Notes: generated by a model from the letters alone, not told the origin. A stretch of DNA of 64,000 nt from Candidatus Devosia phytovorans (GCA_029202405.1 CP119312.1:1555001-1619000), one strand, 5' to 3'. Shown: positions 38,115 through 47,661, counted from the first letter of the stretch. Made by a program: numbers and translations.

Positions 38115-39242
38115 TCACTCCGCCGGCTGGGATTGGATGGTCTCGGGCTTCTGGAAGAATCGGAAGCGGAAGTAGTTGAGCACGGCCATGCCGGTCAGGG
38201 TAACCGGAACATAGCGGAAGCCACGGCGGATAAAGAAGAGAGCGATGTTGACCGCCGTCGCGGCGCTCATCGGTCCCTTGCCCATGGCCGAGGTGAAACT
38301 CGATGGTACGATATGACGATAGATCAGTGCGTCCGACTTGTAATAATCCAGCGCCTTCAATGCGAAAGCGCGTTTGGAGGCGGAGTAGTCCCGGAGCTCG
38401 TCCATGCCCATGTCGCCATGGAATTCAACCTCGGAACCTAGTGCCCAGACTTCGGGCGGGGTGAGGCGGGTGTGGCCGATATCGGTGAAGATATCGATCA
38501 GGTCACGGAAGGTGACATAGTTGGCGTTCCAGCAGTCATCGGTCTTGGCGCCGTGCGACAGCACGAGGACGTCGGCCCATTCCATTTTTTGGCGCATTGC
38601 CAGATAGTTGCCAGCGCTGAAATCTGTCCCGGACTTGGCGGTCTGAACCTCGCCGCCGAGGGCCTGTAGCTTGGCGACAAGCGCTGAACCAAAGGCACCG
38701 CCAGCGCCAGTCACGAGGAACTTCCGGCCGGCAATCTGGCAGGTGGTGCCGACGAAAATGTCGAAGGTATTGGCGAAGGATGAGAAGAAGTTGTGCGGAT
38801 AGATGTGGTGCATGGCGTGATAGCTGTTGCCCACCCAGAACATGTTCTGCTGCCCGCCGACGCGATCCATCGACATATGGTTGTAATCGAGGCCTTCCTC
38901 GCGCAGCGTCATGACGAGCATGACGGTGCGGACCACGGCGATCAGCGCCACTGGCTCCCACGGAATTGCCAGCAGGAACAAGGCGATAGCCAGCATGGAT
39001 GTGAGGTATTCGGGCAGCACGTGATAGATCAGGTTCTGCCGTGCATAGGCTGGGTCGATCTGCATGTCGACGCCCAGGAACTTGTGGTGCACCCAGTGCC
39101 AGGATGAGAATTTGCGCAGTAGCGGGATCGAGGAGTTTTCCCAGCGATGCAGCAGCCAGTGCAGGGTATCAAACAGGGTGGTCGAGACCACAAAGACCAG
39201 CGCGGCTTCGAGGATGAAGGCGATGATATCCCAGAAATCCAA
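38115..39242 (-). CDS. Bifunctional sterol-desaturase-like / short-chain dehydrogenase protein
   Basis: 375 residues. Residues 1-165 are membrane segments with the histidine boxes HWLLHR, HWVHHK and HAMHHIYPH that bind a di-iron centre in the fatty-acid hydroxylase superfamily. Residues 170-375 start with FLVTGAGGAFGSALV, an NAD(P)-binding Rossmann motif, and hold YSASK, the SDR catalytic YxxxK. Fusions of this kind are known from cyanobacteria and some other bacteria under the same compound name; the substrate, probably a lipid, is not known. It is closely coupled to the HIT gene. Confidence 0.85.
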   Translation of the reverse strand: MDFWDIIAFILEAALVFVVSTTLFDTLHWLLHRWENSSIPLLRKFSSWHWVHHKFLGVDMQIDPAYARQNLIYHVLPEYLTSMLAIALFLLAIPWEPVALIAVVRTVMLVMTLREEGLDYNHMSMDRVGGQQNMFWVGNSYHAMHHIYPHNFFSSFANTFDIFVGTTCQIAGRKFLVTGAGGAFGSALVAKLQALGGEVQTAKSGTDFSAGNYLAMRQKMEWADVLVLSHGAKTDDCWNANYVTFRDLIDIFTDIGHTRLTPPEVWALGSEVEFHGDMGMDELRDYSASKRAFALKALDYYKSDALIYRHIVPSSFTSAMGKGPMSAATAVNIALFFIRRGFRYVPVTLTGMAVLNYFRFRFFQKPETIQSQPAE

Positions 39243-39298
39243 GGCAAGAACTCCACGCTACGGCAATGCCGCCTCATAGCACGATCGGGGATCGAGAC

Positions 39299-40477
39299 CT
39301 AGCGGTCGGTCCGCTTGCCCTTTCGGAAGGGCGTAAACTGCTCAAGCACTTCATTATTATGCTCGACCGAGGCGCGTTCATGTTCGAGGTAGTCAGCCAC
39401 GGCCTCGCGCAGGCCGGGGTGGGCCAGCCAGTGGACAGACCAGGTCGTGGCGGGGGAATAGCCGCGGGCCAGCTTGTGTTCGCCCTGTGCGCCGGCTTCG
39501 ACGACGGCCAGCTTGTGGGCAATGGCGTAGTCGATGGCCTGATAGTAGCAGAGCTCGAAATGGAGGAAGGGCACGTCGCGGGTGCAGCCCCAGTTGCGGC
39601 CGAAGATACGGTCCTTGCCGACAAAGTTGAGGGCACCGGCGATGGGTATCGGACCGTCATAGGCGAGCATCAGCACGATGCGGTCGGCCATGGATTCATT
39701 GAGCAACGAGAAGAACTTGCGGTTGAGATAGGGGCGGCCCCACTTGCGCGAACCGGTGTCTTCGTAGAAGTCGAAAAAGGCGTCCCAATGCTCTTCGCGC
39801 AGGTCGGCGCCGGTCAGCCATTTGACCGTCAGACCATCGGCCAGGGCGTCGCGACGCTCGCGGCGGATGGTCTTGCGCTTGCGCGAGGACAGGGTTTCGA
39901 GGAAGTCGTCGAAACTGCTAAATCCCTGGTTGTGCCAGTGAAATTGCGTGTCCATGCGCTTGAGCCAGCCGAGTGCTTCGGTGGTTTCGGCCTCAGATTC
40001 GGGGACGAAAGTGGCGTGGACGGAAGAGGCGTGGCGCTGGGCAGCGAGTTGCTGGGCGGTCGAGAGCAGCGCCGCTTCGATCGCTAAGTCCCCGGAGGGC
40101 ACCAGGAATTTTGGCGCCGTCGCGGGCGTGAAGGGCACCGAGCATTGCAGCTTGGGATAATAGCTGCCGCCAGCCCGGTCCAAGGCATCCGCCCAGCCGT
40201 GGTCGAAAACATACTCGCCCATGGAATGGGACTTCAAAAACAGCGGCATCAAGCCGAGCGGTTTGTCATCGTCATCGCTGAGAACAATGTGCTGCGGCTG
40301 CCAGCCGGTGCGCGCCGTGGCGCAGTCGGACTCTTCCAATGCCAGGAAAAAAGCGTGATCCAGGAATGGGTTATCGACGACACCATCGGTCGACGGGACA
40401 AGACTGTTCCACACGGCAGCGGGAATGCTGGCCGTCGTGGGATGAATTGTCGCGCGGAGAGTCGGCTGATCGGCCAA
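39299..40477 (-). CDS. GNAT/FemAB-like acyltransferase (COG3146)
   Basis: 392 residues. The pattern NPFLDHAFFLALEES, LPLFLKSHS-like PLFLKSHSMGEYVFDHGWA, and RKRKTIRRERRDA followed by FYEDTGSRKWGRPYLNR identify the COG3146 family, with an acyltransferase fold related to FemAB. Members have been linked loosely to peptidoglycan or peptide acylation, but no reaction is established. Cytoplasmic. Confidence 0.85.
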   Translation of the reverse strand: MADQPTLRATIHPTTASIPAAVWNSLVPSTDGVVDNPFLDHAFFLALEESDCATARTGWQPQHIVLSDDDDKPLGLMPLFLKSHSMGEYVFDHGWADALDRAGGSYYPKLQCSVPFTPATAPKFLVPSGDLAIEAALLSTAQQLAAQRHASSVHATFVPESEAETTEALGWLKRMDTQFHWHNQGFSSFDDFLETLSSRKRKTIRRERRDALADGLTVKWLTGADLREEHWDAFFDFYEDTGSRKWGRPYLNRKFFSLLNESMADRIVLMLAYDGPIPIAGALNFVGKDRIFGRNWGCTRDVPFLHFELCYYQAIDYAIAHKLAVVEAGAQGEHKLARGYSPATTWSVHWLAHPGLREAVADYLEHERASVEHNNEVLEQFTPFRKGKRTDR

Positions 40478-40495
40478 GACAGGTCCCGGTTGGGG

Positions 40496-41284
40496 TCAAC
40501 AGGTCTGATAGAAATAGGACGGTTCGCCCGGAATTGTAAGGTTCCTGTCGCGGCGGATCACGGAGATTTTCTCGCCCTGTGCGGCACATGCTGCAGCGAA
40601 ATGGCTGGCGTCGGTGTCGGTGTATTCGATCTCCAGCACATGCGGGCCATAGGCGGCGATGTAGGTGCCGCATTCGTCATAGACTTGGCAGGATTCGGTG
40701 ATGACGAAGTCGAAGCCAGCATGCTGGACGACTTCTTGGATCTCGGCTCCGTTCTTCTGTCCGAAGGCCATGCTCAGGCCATGCGCGCGGTCGATCAGCA
40801 GGGGGGCAAAGGCCAGGTTGTCATACAAATTCAGCAAGTTGTGTGATCTCGAATAGGTGTCGAGGTTGTCCGCCTCGATCGCGTCAAAGCCATCGCGCGC
40901 ACATTGATCGATCCATTCGCCGACGATCGCCGCCAGTGCATCGCGTTTTTCGACGGTGCTGGTGTCGAGAAAAATCTCGCCGGGCCAGTTCGGATCCTCG
41001 ACCAGGGTGTCGCCATTGCGCAGCAGCAGGTCGGGATGGTTGGCGAGCCACCAAGCGGTTTCCTGTGGCTGGGTCTGGAAGGCGTTGACGTAGCAGATGT
41101 TGTAGAGGCGTGGCGCGATCGGGTCGGCGCGGTCGCGGCTGACGATCTCGGTCCCGGCCGGTGGCGGGTAGGCGCCACCGAGCTGGGAATCATATTGGCC
41201 ACCGGCGGGGGGCAGGGTGACCGTCTGGGCGAGGGCCGGACTGCAGAGGATGAGGGTGAGCAGCCCGGCGGTTAGGTTACGCAG
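40496..41284 (-). CDS. GH114-like secreted endo-alpha-1,4-polygalactosaminidase family protein
   Basis: 262 residues if it starts at the CTG at 41284. The N-terminus LRNLTAGLLTLILCSPALAQ is an obvious signal peptide, yet no ATG, GTG or TTG stands at its front; AAGG lies 7 bases before this CTG. It overlaps the end of the GDPD gene by 8 bases, so re-initiation at a rare codon is possible. The mature part (ICYVNAFQTQPQE, DGFDAIEADNLD) is a TIM-barrel glycosidase of the GH114/TM1410 group, which may cut galactosamine-rich exopolysaccharide. The frame is open upstream to 41533, but that would bury the signal peptide. Confidence 0.75.
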   Translation of the reverse strand: MRNLTAGLLTLILCSPALAQTVTLPPAGGQYDSQLGGAYPPPAGTEIVSRDRADPIAPRLYNICYVNAFQTQPQETAWWLANHPDLLLRNGDTLVEDPNWPGEIFLDTSTVEKRDALAAIVGEWIDQCARDGFDAIEADNLDTYSRSHNLLNLYDNLAFAPLLIDRAHGLSMAFGQKNGAEIQEVVQHAGFDFVITESCQVYDECGTYIAAYGPHVLEIEYTDTDASHFAAACAAQGEKISVIRRDRNLTIPGEPSYFYQTC

Positions 41285-42023
41285 GATCGAAGCCTTCGAA
41301 GACGATCTGGTCGATATGGGGTTTGGCCTTTTCCGCTTCGGCCTGCGTCCGAATCGTCCATGCGGTGACCGGTTTGCCGAGGGCGCGCCAGAAGATGATG
41401 GCGGGCAGTTCGAGCGCTTCCTGGTGGCAGGAGATGAAGTCGAACTGGGTTTCGTGCCAGTGCAGCAGGTTGCGCAGCGTATAGCGCTGCTCTTCGCTGA
41501 GCTCGGGCTGCCAGTCGGTACGGTTGTAGTCATAGGTGATGATGCCGCGCGGACCGGTGAAGCCGAACTGGCGGATAGCGGTGAGCAGCTTCGGATCGAA
41601 GGACTCGATCGTCACCGGACCGTTGTAACTCTTGAGCAGTTCGGCGACCGAACGGGCGAGCAATTGGGTGCCATGGGCATCGCGCTGGGCCTTGAGCTCG
41701 ATCTGCAGCAGGGCGCGGCCGGCGATCTGGGTGAGGAAGTCGGCAAACTTCTGCGGACGGTCACCGGCAGCGCTGTCGAGCAGCGGCGTCGCAAGGATAT
41801 CGGCCGATGCCACATCGGCGACGAGGCCGTCCTTGCCGATGAGGCGCTGCATGTCGTCGTCGTGAAAGATCACCGGCACGCCATCGGCGGTGAGCTGGAC
41901 GTCACATTCGATGGCGAAGCCGCCGGCAATGGCGGCTTCGAAGGCGCTGGCGCTGTTCTCGATCACGCCATTGGCGCGGTCATGCAGGCCACGATGGGCG
42001 ATGGGATCGGGAAACAGGGTCAT
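41277..42023 (-). CDS. Glycerophosphodiester phosphodiesterase family protein
   Basis: 248 residues, GDPD TIM barrel. IAHRGLHD, NSASAFEAAIAGGFAIECDVQLTADG in part, and VPVIFHDDDM carry the two catalytic histidines and metal-binding acids. It hydrolyses glycerophosphodiesters to glycerol-3-phosphate and an alcohol, or a related phosphodiester. No signal peptide, so cytoplasmic. Coupled at its 3' end to the GH114-like gene. Confidence 0.9.
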   Translation of the reverse strand: MTLFPDPIAHRGLHDRANGVIENSASAFEAAIAGGFAIECDVQLTADGVPVIFHDDDMQRLIGKDGLVADVASADILATPLLDSAAGDRPQKFADFLTQIAGRALLQIELKAQRDAHGTQLLARSVAELLKSYNGPVTIESFDPKLLTAIRQFGFTGPRGIITYDYNRTDWQPELSEEQRYTLRNLLHWHETQFDFISCHQEALELPAIIFWRALGKPVTAWTIRTQAEAEKAKPHIDQIVFEGFDPA

Positions 42024-42095
42024 GATGTGCCTCGCAAGTGGTGAGGCGCCCCATCTGGCACCGTTATGTGACGATCGTGTTGCAGTGGGGGTGAG

Positions 42096-42554
42096 TTAGA
42101 CCTCCACCACCGCTTCGATCTCCACCGCGGCGCCGAAGGGCAGGGAGGCGACGCCGAAGGCGGCGCGGGCATGCTTGCCCTTGTCACCGAGGATGCCGAC
42201 CAAAAGGTTGGAGCAGCCGTTGGCGACGAGATGCTGTTCGGTGAATTCGGGGGTCGAGGCCACGAGAACGGTGACCTTGAGGATGCGCTTGATCTCTTCG
42301 AGCGGCACGCCGCCCATGTGGACGATCTGCGACAGCACGTTGATGGCGGCCAGTTCGGCGGCATTGCCACCCTGGACGACGTTCATGTTGTCGCCGAGAC
42401 GGCCCGTCACGACACCATTGGCGTCAGCGGAAATCTGGCCCGAGACATAGATGATGTTGCCGGTGCGGGTGACCGGCACATAGCTGGCGACCGGGGCCTT
42501 GGGGGCGGGCAGTTCGTAGCCATATTCGCGGAGTTTTTCGATCGGACTGGTCAT
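42096..42554 (-). CDS. RidA/YjgF family protein
   Basis: 152 residues. The endoribonuclease L-PSP/RidA fold is shown by [14 protein letters not shown] and [21 protein letters not shown]. RidA proteins hydrolyse reactive imines and enamines from PLP enzymes; this longer subgroup may differ. The usual arginine of the active site is replaced by the HAR of this subfamily. It overlaps dinB by 4 bases. Confidence 0.85.
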   Translation of the reverse strand: MTSPIEKLREYGYELPAPKAPVASYVPVTRTGNIIYVSGQISADANGVVTGRLGDNMNVVQGGNAAELAAINVLSQIVHMGGVPLEEIKRILKVTVLVASTPEFTEQHLVANGCSNLLVGILGDKGKHARAAFGVASLPFGAAVEIEAVVEV

Positions 42555-43873
42555 CTGGTCTTGCCTTCGTTCTGGTCGTCTGGTTCGGCCGGCGTGGACG
42601 CCGGCTTGTGTTGATAGAGCTTGCCGCGCACCACGGCCTCGCGGCCGAAACGGTTGCGGACACGGTCCATGGCACGTTCCGCGGCCGCCTTACGGGCAAT
42701 GGCTGGTTCCAGCAGGTCTGCCGGATCGCTGCCGTCGGCGACATCGATACCCGAAACGCCGATTCCGATCAGCCGGAAAGCTGTGCCATCGATCTCGCGT
42801 TCGAGGAGCGACAGGCCAGTTTCGTAAATCACATTGGCCAGCTGCGTGGGGATCATCAGGTGCCGGGCGCGCGTGCGCAAGCGGAAACCGGCAGACTTGA
42901 GCTTGAGCGTCACCGTGTCGCCCACGACATTCTTGGCCTTGAGCCGCTCTGACAGGCGCTCGGTGACTTTCAGCAGCTCGGTGGACAGCTGTTCAATGCT
43001 GGAAATATCTGTGTTGAAGGTGTTTTCCGAGGAGATGGTCTTCATCTCGCTGTCGGAAGAAATGCGACGACTGTCTTCGCCGCGCGACAGCCGGGCAAGG
43101 CGCGCGCCGGTTTCGCCATAGCGGCGCATCAGGTTTTCCGGCGGCTCGTCCTGCAACTGGCCAATGGTGACCAGCCCATCCTTGCGCAGGGTCTCGGCAA
43201 ACACCTTGCCGACGCCATAGATCATGCTGATCGGCTTGGGCGCGAGAAACGAAACGGTTTCGGCCTCGCCGATGACGGCAAAGCCGCGCGGCTTGTCGAG
43301 GTCGGAAGCGAGCTTGGCGAGAAACTTGTTGTGGCTGAGGCCGACGGAAATGGAAACGCCGATCTCGGTTTCGATGGCTTTGGCGAAGCGCGCCAGCACC
43401 AAGGCGGGCGGCGCCTTGTGGAGGGTTGCCGTGCCGGTGAGATCGAGGAAGGCTTCGTCGATGGACAGAGGCTCGACCAGCGGCGTCAGCGCATCCATAT
43501 GGACGCGAATCTGACGGCTGACCTCGACATATTTGCTCATGTTGGGCTTGATGATCACCGCATCGGGGCAAAGCTGGGTGGCTTTGAACATGGGCATGGC
43601 CGAGCGGACGCCGGACTGGCGGGCGATATAGCAGCAGGTCGAGACGACGCCGCGCACGCCGCCGCCGATAATCAGCGGCTTGTCGCGCAGGCTCGGATCG
43701 TCGCGTTTTTCGACCGAGGCATAGAAGGCGTCACAGTCGACATGGGCAATGGTGAGGCTGAACAGCTCTTCGTGGCTGCGCAGCCGCGGCGAGCCGCAGG
43801 CAGGGCAGCGCGACGGCACGGATGCGCCGGTGGCATGGGTCAGACAATCACGGCAAAGCCAGTCGAAGCCCAT
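42551..43873 (-). CDS. dinB: DNA polymerase IV with N-terminal zinc finger
   Basis: 440 residues, Y-family translesion polymerase. [13 protein letters not shown] and SIDEAFLDL hold the metal-binding acids. The little-finger domain follows. The first 30 residues carry Cys7, Cys10, Cys23 and Cys26 in two CxxC pairs, a zinc-finger extension seen in many alphaproteobacterial DinB proteins and absent from the Escherichia coli enzyme. It starts 3 bases after the DUF3572 gene. Confidence 0.94.
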   Translation of the reverse strand: MGFDWLCRDCLTHATGASVPSRCPACGSPRLRSHEELFSLTIAHVDCDAFYASVEKRDDPSLRDKPLIIGGGVRGVVSTCCYIARQSGVRSAMPMFKATQLCPDAVIIKPNMSKYVEVSRQIRVHMDALTPLVEPLSIDEAFLDLTGTATLHKAPPALVLARFAKAIETEIGVSISVGLSHNKFLAKLASDLDKPRGFAVIGEAETVSFLAPKPISMIYGVGKVFAETLRKDGLVTIGQLQDEPPENLMRRYGETGARLARLSRGEDSRRISSDSEMKTISSENTFNTDISSIEQLSTELLKVTERLSERLKAKNVVGDTVTLKLKSAGFRLRTRARHLMIPTQLANVIYETGLSLLEREIDGTAFRLIGIGVSGIDVADGSDPADLLEPAIARKAAAERAMDRVRNRFGREAVVRGKLYQHKPASTPAEPDDQNEGKTR

Positions 43874-43876
43874 GGC

Positions 43877-44167
43877 CTATCCCGAGGGATTGAGCTTGGC
43901 CCAGACGCGCATGAACTGTTCGGGCGAGGTGCCCGAATTTGCGCAGAGGGCGAGCAGAATCGGTTCGTTTGAGGCAAAATAATCGATGAGGCCACGTTGC
44001 AGGGCGGGGGAGCCGACGGACGAGCGCAATGCATCGGGATCGAGGCCGGCGTACTGCATGAAGGCCAAAAGCTCGTCGGGATTTTCGGCCAGATAGCCAA
44101 GGCAGGCATCGGCCAAAGGAGCAACCGAGGGCTCGGCTTTCTCGGAACGCAGCAAGGTCGGCCTCAT
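43877..44167 (-). CDS. DUF3572 family protein
   Basis: 96 residues, mostly helical (LADACLGYLAENPDELLAFM, LDPDALRSSV). It matches DUF3572, a Hyphomicrobiales family typically placed between dinB and divK as here. Function unknown. It is divergent from divK, with which it shares an 85-base promoter region. Confidence 0.82.
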   Translation of the reverse strand: MRPTLLRSEKAEPSVAPLADACLGYLAENPDELLAFMQYAGLDPDALRSSVGSPALQRGLIDYFASNEPILLALCANSGTSPEQFMRVWAKLNPSG

Positions 44168-44252
44168 TTGTGTTTTGTAAGAGATTCGATGTTACCTGAA
44201 TGGTGCGGTAATGCGAAGCGCTGCCAGCGTCACGGCACGCGGAGAAGGACAG

Positions 44253-44624
44253 ATGCCAAAGACAGTCATGATCGTTGAGGACAATGAGCTCAACATGAAG
44301 CTCTTCAATGATCTGTTGGAATCGCGTGGCTATGCCGTGATCCAGACCCGCAACGGGATGGAAGCACTCGACCTGGCGCGCGCCCATCGCCCGGACCTGA
44401 TCCTGATGGATATCCAGCTGCCGGAAGTGTCTGGCCTGGTGGTAACCAAGTGGCTCAAGGACGACGACGACCTCGCCCATATTCCGGTGATCGCCGTGAC
44501 GGCCTTTGCCATGAAGGGCGACGAAGAGCGGATTCTGCAAGGCGGATGTGAAGGTTACATCAGCAAGCCGATCTCCGTACCTCACTTTCTGGAAACTATT
44601 GCCCGCTACATTGGCCCGGCCTGA
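44253..44624 (+). CDS. divK: Cell-cycle response regulator DivK
   Basis: 123 residues, a single receiver domain. Asp53 in [10 protein letters not shown] is the phosphate acceptor; Asp10, Thr83-region and Lys in SKPIS complete the site. DivK links the DivJ and PleC kinases to the CtrA pathway and controls polarity and division. ATG at 44253 with GGACAG before it. pleD follows after 94 bases, the standard pair. Confidence 0.95.
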   Translation: MPKTVMIVEDNELNMKLFNDLLESRGYAVIQTRNGMEALDLARAHRPDLILMDIQLPEVSGLVVTKWLKDDDDLAHIPVIAVTAFAMKGDEERILQGGCEGYISKPISVPHFLETIARYIGPA

Positions 44625-44718
44625 ACGGCTGGCTGAGGGGGCATTTGCCAGCTGACCGGTTCACCAGGCGCTGCGGCATTGTTGCCGTTGGCAGAGGTCT
44701 GCATTTCGGGGCTCGATA

Positions 44719-46089
44719 GTGACTGCACGCATTCTGATCGTTGACGATATTCCGACCAATGTCCGGCTGCTCGAGGCCCGGCTTTCGGCGGAATATTATG
44801 ACGTGGTCACGGCATCGTCGGGGCCAGAGGCGCTGGCGATCCTGAATTCGTCGGATGTCGACATCGTGCTGCTGGACGTGATGATGCCGGACATGGACGG
44901 GTTTGAAGTCTGCCGCCGCATCAAGGCCAATGTGCGGACCCAGCATGTGCCGGTGGTGATGATAACGGCGCTGGACCAGCCCTCGGACCGGGTCAATGGG
45001 CTGGAAGCCGGGGCCGATGATTTCCTGACCAAGCCGGTGGATGACGTGCAGCTGATGGCGCGCGTCAAATCACTGGCACGCCTCAAGTCCCTGACCGATG
45101 AACTGCGGGCCCGCGCCATGACGGGGCAGCAGATCGCCATCGAGGATGCCATCCGCGCGATGGACAAGATCAACACCGCTGGTGGCTCGATCCTGATCGT
45201 CGATACCGATCAGCGCCATGCCGAGCGGCTGGAGAATTACCTGCGGCCCGAGCATGATGTCGATATCCTGACGCAGCCGGCCGATGCCGTGTTCCAGGTG
45301 ACGGGCAAGCATTACGAACTGGCGCTGGTGGCGATGTCGCTGGCCGATTTCGATCCGCTGCGGGTGTGTTCCCAGATCCGCACGCTCGAGCATACGCGCA
45401 ATCTGCCGATCATCCTGGTGGCCGACGCAGCGGACAAGCCGCGCGTGGTGCGGGCGCTGGACCTGGGCGTCAATGACTTCATCTCGCGCCCGGTGGAGCG
45501 CAACGAGCTGGCAGCGCGGGTGAAAACCCAGATCCGCCGGCAGCGCTATGCCATGGAGCTGCGCCAGAGCGTCACCAATACGATGGCGCTGGCCGTGACC
45601 GATGACATGACCGGGCTCTACAATCGCCGCTATTTCGACCGGCATCTCGGCGTCATGCTGGGCAAGGCGCAGAGCCAGGATCGCGACATGGCGCTGATGA
45701 TTCTGGACATCGACCACTTCAAGTCCGTCAATGACACCTATGGTCATGATATCGGCGATGCGGTGCTGAAAGAGTTCGCAGCGCGGTTGAAGAGAAACAT
45801 CCGCGGCGTTGATCTTGCTTGCCGATTCGGCGGCGAGGAATTCGTGGTGCTGATGCCCGATACCGATTATCAGCAGGCCGAAATGGTGGCCGAGCGCGTG
45901 CGCCAGTCGATCTCGGAGCGCGAGTTCGAGGTCAGTGCCGGGCGACCGCTGGCGGTCACGGTGTCGGCGGGCGTGACGCTGAACGAAACCACTTCGGACA
46001 CGCCGGAATCGCTGATCAAGCGGGCGGACGTGGCGCTGTACCGGGCAAAACGCGAAGGCCGGAACCGCGTAGTGTTTGACGCGGCCTAA
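44719..46089 (+). CDS. pleD: Diguanylate cyclase response regulator PleD
   Basis: 456 residues: REC1 with phospho-acceptor Asp53 (VLLDVMMPDMD), a degenerate REC2 adaptor without acceptor Asp (about 157-275), and a GGDEF domain with GGEEF at 371-375. The inhibitory I-site RxxD is present as RGVD at 362-365, so product inhibition by c-di-GMP is expected. GTG start. It makes c-di-GMP during the motile-to-sessile transition under DivK-linked control. Confidence 0.96.
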   Translation: MTARILIVDDIPTNVRLLEARLSAEYYDVVTASSGPEALAILNSSDVDIVLLDVMMPDMDGFEVCRRIKANVRTQHVPVVMITALDQPSDRVNGLEAGADDFLTKPVDDVQLMARVKSLARLKSLTDELRARAMTGQQIAIEDAIRAMDKINTAGGSILIVDTDQRHAERLENYLRPEHDVDILTQPADAVFQVTGKHYELALVAMSLADFDPLRVCSQIRTLEHTRNLPIILVADAADKPRVVRALDLGVNDFISRPVERNELAARVKTQIRRQRYAMELRQSVTNTMALAVTDDMTGLYNRRYFDRHLGVMLGKAQSQDRDMALMILDIDHFKSVNDTYGHDIGDAVLKEFAARLKRNIRGVDLACRFGGEEFVVLMPDTDYQQAEMVAERVRQSISEREFEVSAGRPLAVTVSAGVTLNETTSDTPESLIKRADVALYRAKREGRNRVVFDAA

Positions 46090-46439
46090 TTTTCCGATTC
46101 TCGAATACCTGCGCAATTCGATGCGTTAGGGTTATCTGTTATAATTAACAAAGCTTTACCGACCGGAGTCCGCCGGATTTCCTTGAGTTTTGCCGAGCAA
46201 GGCGTAGGTTGAACGCAACAGAGCAAGTGACCCATTTCGGGACAGGTGCTCGGCAAGTTCCCTACGGCTCTCTCAGGTCCGCCGCAACTCCTGAGTCCCG
46301 TGGGGCGGTTGGTCCGGATGCGGACAGAGTGGCCTCTTCGACATGCCGCTCCGGACCAGCCACTCACTTTCACATTTCATGCGCATCCATGTCGAGTTCG
46401 CTAACGGACTGTTAGCATCGAGCGCAGCATCAGGCAGCA
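46090..46439. other. Gap of about 350 bases without a recognised gene
   Basis: Between pleD and the terminator before rpmG. Open frames here lack ribosome sites and protein-like composition. It contains the palindrome GCTAAC-GGACT-GTTAGC at 46400-46416, almost the same as one at 7848-7864. Nothing else is recognised. Confidence 0.5.
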
Positions 46440-46470
46440 AAAAGCCCCGCATCGTGGATGCGGGGCTTTT
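46440..46470. terminator. Bidirectional terminator between pleD region and rpmG
   Basis: AAAAGCCCCGCATC (46440-46453) pairs with GATGCGGGGCTTTT (46457-46470) over a 3-base loop. A-run on one side and T-run on the other let it work on both strands; it ends rpmG on the minus strand. Confidence 0.88.
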
Positions 46471-46495
46471 GCAATTTCAGTGAGCAGGCGCCAGA

Positions 46496-46663
46496 TTACT
46501 TGATCTTGGCTTCCTTGAACTCGACATGCTTGCGCACAACCGGGTCGTACTTGTTGTACGAGAGCTTCTCGGTCTGGGTGCGGGCGTTCTTCTTGGTGAC
46601 GTAGTAGTAGCCAGTATCAGCCGTCGACACGAGCTTGATCTTGACGGAAGCGGCTTTGGCCAT
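46496..46663 (-). CDS. rpmG: 50S ribosomal protein L33
   Basis: 55 residues from the ATG at 46663: [20 protein letters not shown], then [13 protein letters not shown] and [18 protein letters not shown]. This is the cysteine-free L33 type, which does not bind zinc. Longer in-frame starts upstream lack family support. A terminator follows 26 bases after the stop. Confidence 0.97.
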   Translation of the reverse strand: MAKAASVKIKLVSTADTGYYYVTKKNARTQTEKLSYNKYDPVVRKHVEFKEAKIK

Positions 46664-46820
46664 GGGACTATCCTCGACAAACAAAAGGGCGCCGCCAAAG
46701 GGCAGCGCTCGAATTTGCCCGCAACCTACGGATTTGGCGAAAGATGTCAAGTGAAAGACAGTGGCCTAGGCCCACATTGACCTGTCCCTGATGGTTGTTC
46801 TGGACCCATCGACTTGAAAT

Positions 46821-46842
46821 CCGTATGTTACGGAACATACGG
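46821..46842. promoter_or_regulatory. Palindromic operator of the toxin-antitoxin operon
   Basis: CCGTATGTT and AACATACGG form a perfect 9-base inverted repeat with a 4-base spacer, ending 5 bases before the ribosome site TGGAGG of the antitoxin. This is the expected place for antitoxin autoregulation. Confidence 0.75.
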
Positions 46843-46858
46843 AATATGGAGGCGATGG

Positions 46859-47140
46859 ATGAGCACGGTCAAATCAACCGAAATCCAGAAGAGCTTTGGA
46901 AAATGGCTGGACAAGACCCACGAGGGACCCGTGGCCATTGCCAAATACGACCGGCCTGCGGCTTTCCTGATCTCGGCCACACAGTATCAGGACCTCGTTG
47001 AGAACTACAGGCGTCCCATACGGGCGCGTGACCTTTCCGATCGCGACATGGAATTGATCCTCGCAGCGGAGGTCGAGACGGATGCGCCCTATACGCTCGA
47101 TGACGTGCCCGAGATTGGCGACGAAGGCGGAGAGCGGTGA
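46859..47140 (+). CDS. Phd/YefM-type antitoxin
   Basis: 93 residues. MSTVKSTEIQKSFGKWLDK, GPVAIAKYDRPAAFLISATQY is the Phd/YefM DNA-binding and dimerisation fold; the acidic C-terminal part (DAPYTLDDVPEIGDEGG) would wrap the toxin. ATG at 46859 with TGGAGG 6 bases before it. It overlaps the toxin start by 4 bases and has a palindromic operator in front. Confidence 0.88.
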   Translation: MSTVKSTEIQKSFGKWLDKTHEGPVAIAKYDRPAAFLISATQYQDLVENYRRPIRARDLSDRDMELILAAEVETDAPYTLDDVPEIGDEGGER

Positions 47141-47591
47141 AGATACCACCCCGACCTCCCGTCGGCTCGCTGATCGCCTATGACTACCTCTGGAGCGCAG
47201 AAGCGGGAAGGCGGGATGAAGGCAGCAAAACGCGCCCATGCGCGGTTATTGTGGCCGTCGAACGAGGCGCCCATGGCCTTCCCCTGGCTATGTCGCGGCG
47301 GTAAGCCATAGCCCGCCACGCGAAGGACAGCGTGCCCTGCTCATGCCCGCCAAACTGGCGCGACACCTCGGGCTCGATGACGGCCCGAAGTGGATCTATT
47401 GCGACGAACTCAATGTCTTCGCCTGGCCAGGGCCGGACCTGCGTCCAGCAGAGCATTTATCGTCGCGGCCTTTGGCAACCGATACCTGCGTCATCGGCGC
47501 CTTGCCGGTTGACTGGTTCGAGACGGTGAAAAGCGAAATTGCCGCTGCCCGTCATGATGACCGGATTCGGGTGACCAAACGCACACGCTGA
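47137..47591 (+). pseudogene. Frameshifted toxin of the Phd-associated growth-inhibitor type
   Basis: The GTG at 47137 opens VGSLIAYDYLWSAEAGRRDEG and TRPCAVIVAVERGAHGLP, then the frame breaks. In another frame the protein goes on as GYVAAVSHSPPREGQRALLM, ARHLGLDDGPKWIYCDELN, FAWPGPDLRP to the TGA at 47589. Joined, the parts match a PemK/MazF-like alphaproteobacterial toxin family of about 150 residues. One base is missing around the CCCC at 47281-47284. Either the toxin is dead or the base was lost in sequencing. Confidence 0.78.
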
Positions 47592-47610
47592 TGCGCAGGG
47601 GCCGTGCGTG

Positions 47611-47640
47611 AAAAAGAAAAACCCGCGCCGGGGCGCGGGT
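47611..47640 (-). terminator. Terminator of the F420 cluster
   Basis: ACCCGCGC (47621-47628) pairs with GCGCGGGT (47633-47640). Read on the minus strand the stem is followed by TTTTTCTTTTT, so it ends the LLM oxidoreductase transcript. Confidence 0.85.
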
Positions 47641-47661
47641 CAAGTTGGGTCGAACTCGTGA

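Noticed and set aside
47238..47591. Independent 117-residue gene
   Set aside because: It is the second half of the frameshifted toxin; its first 20 residues are out-of-frame text.
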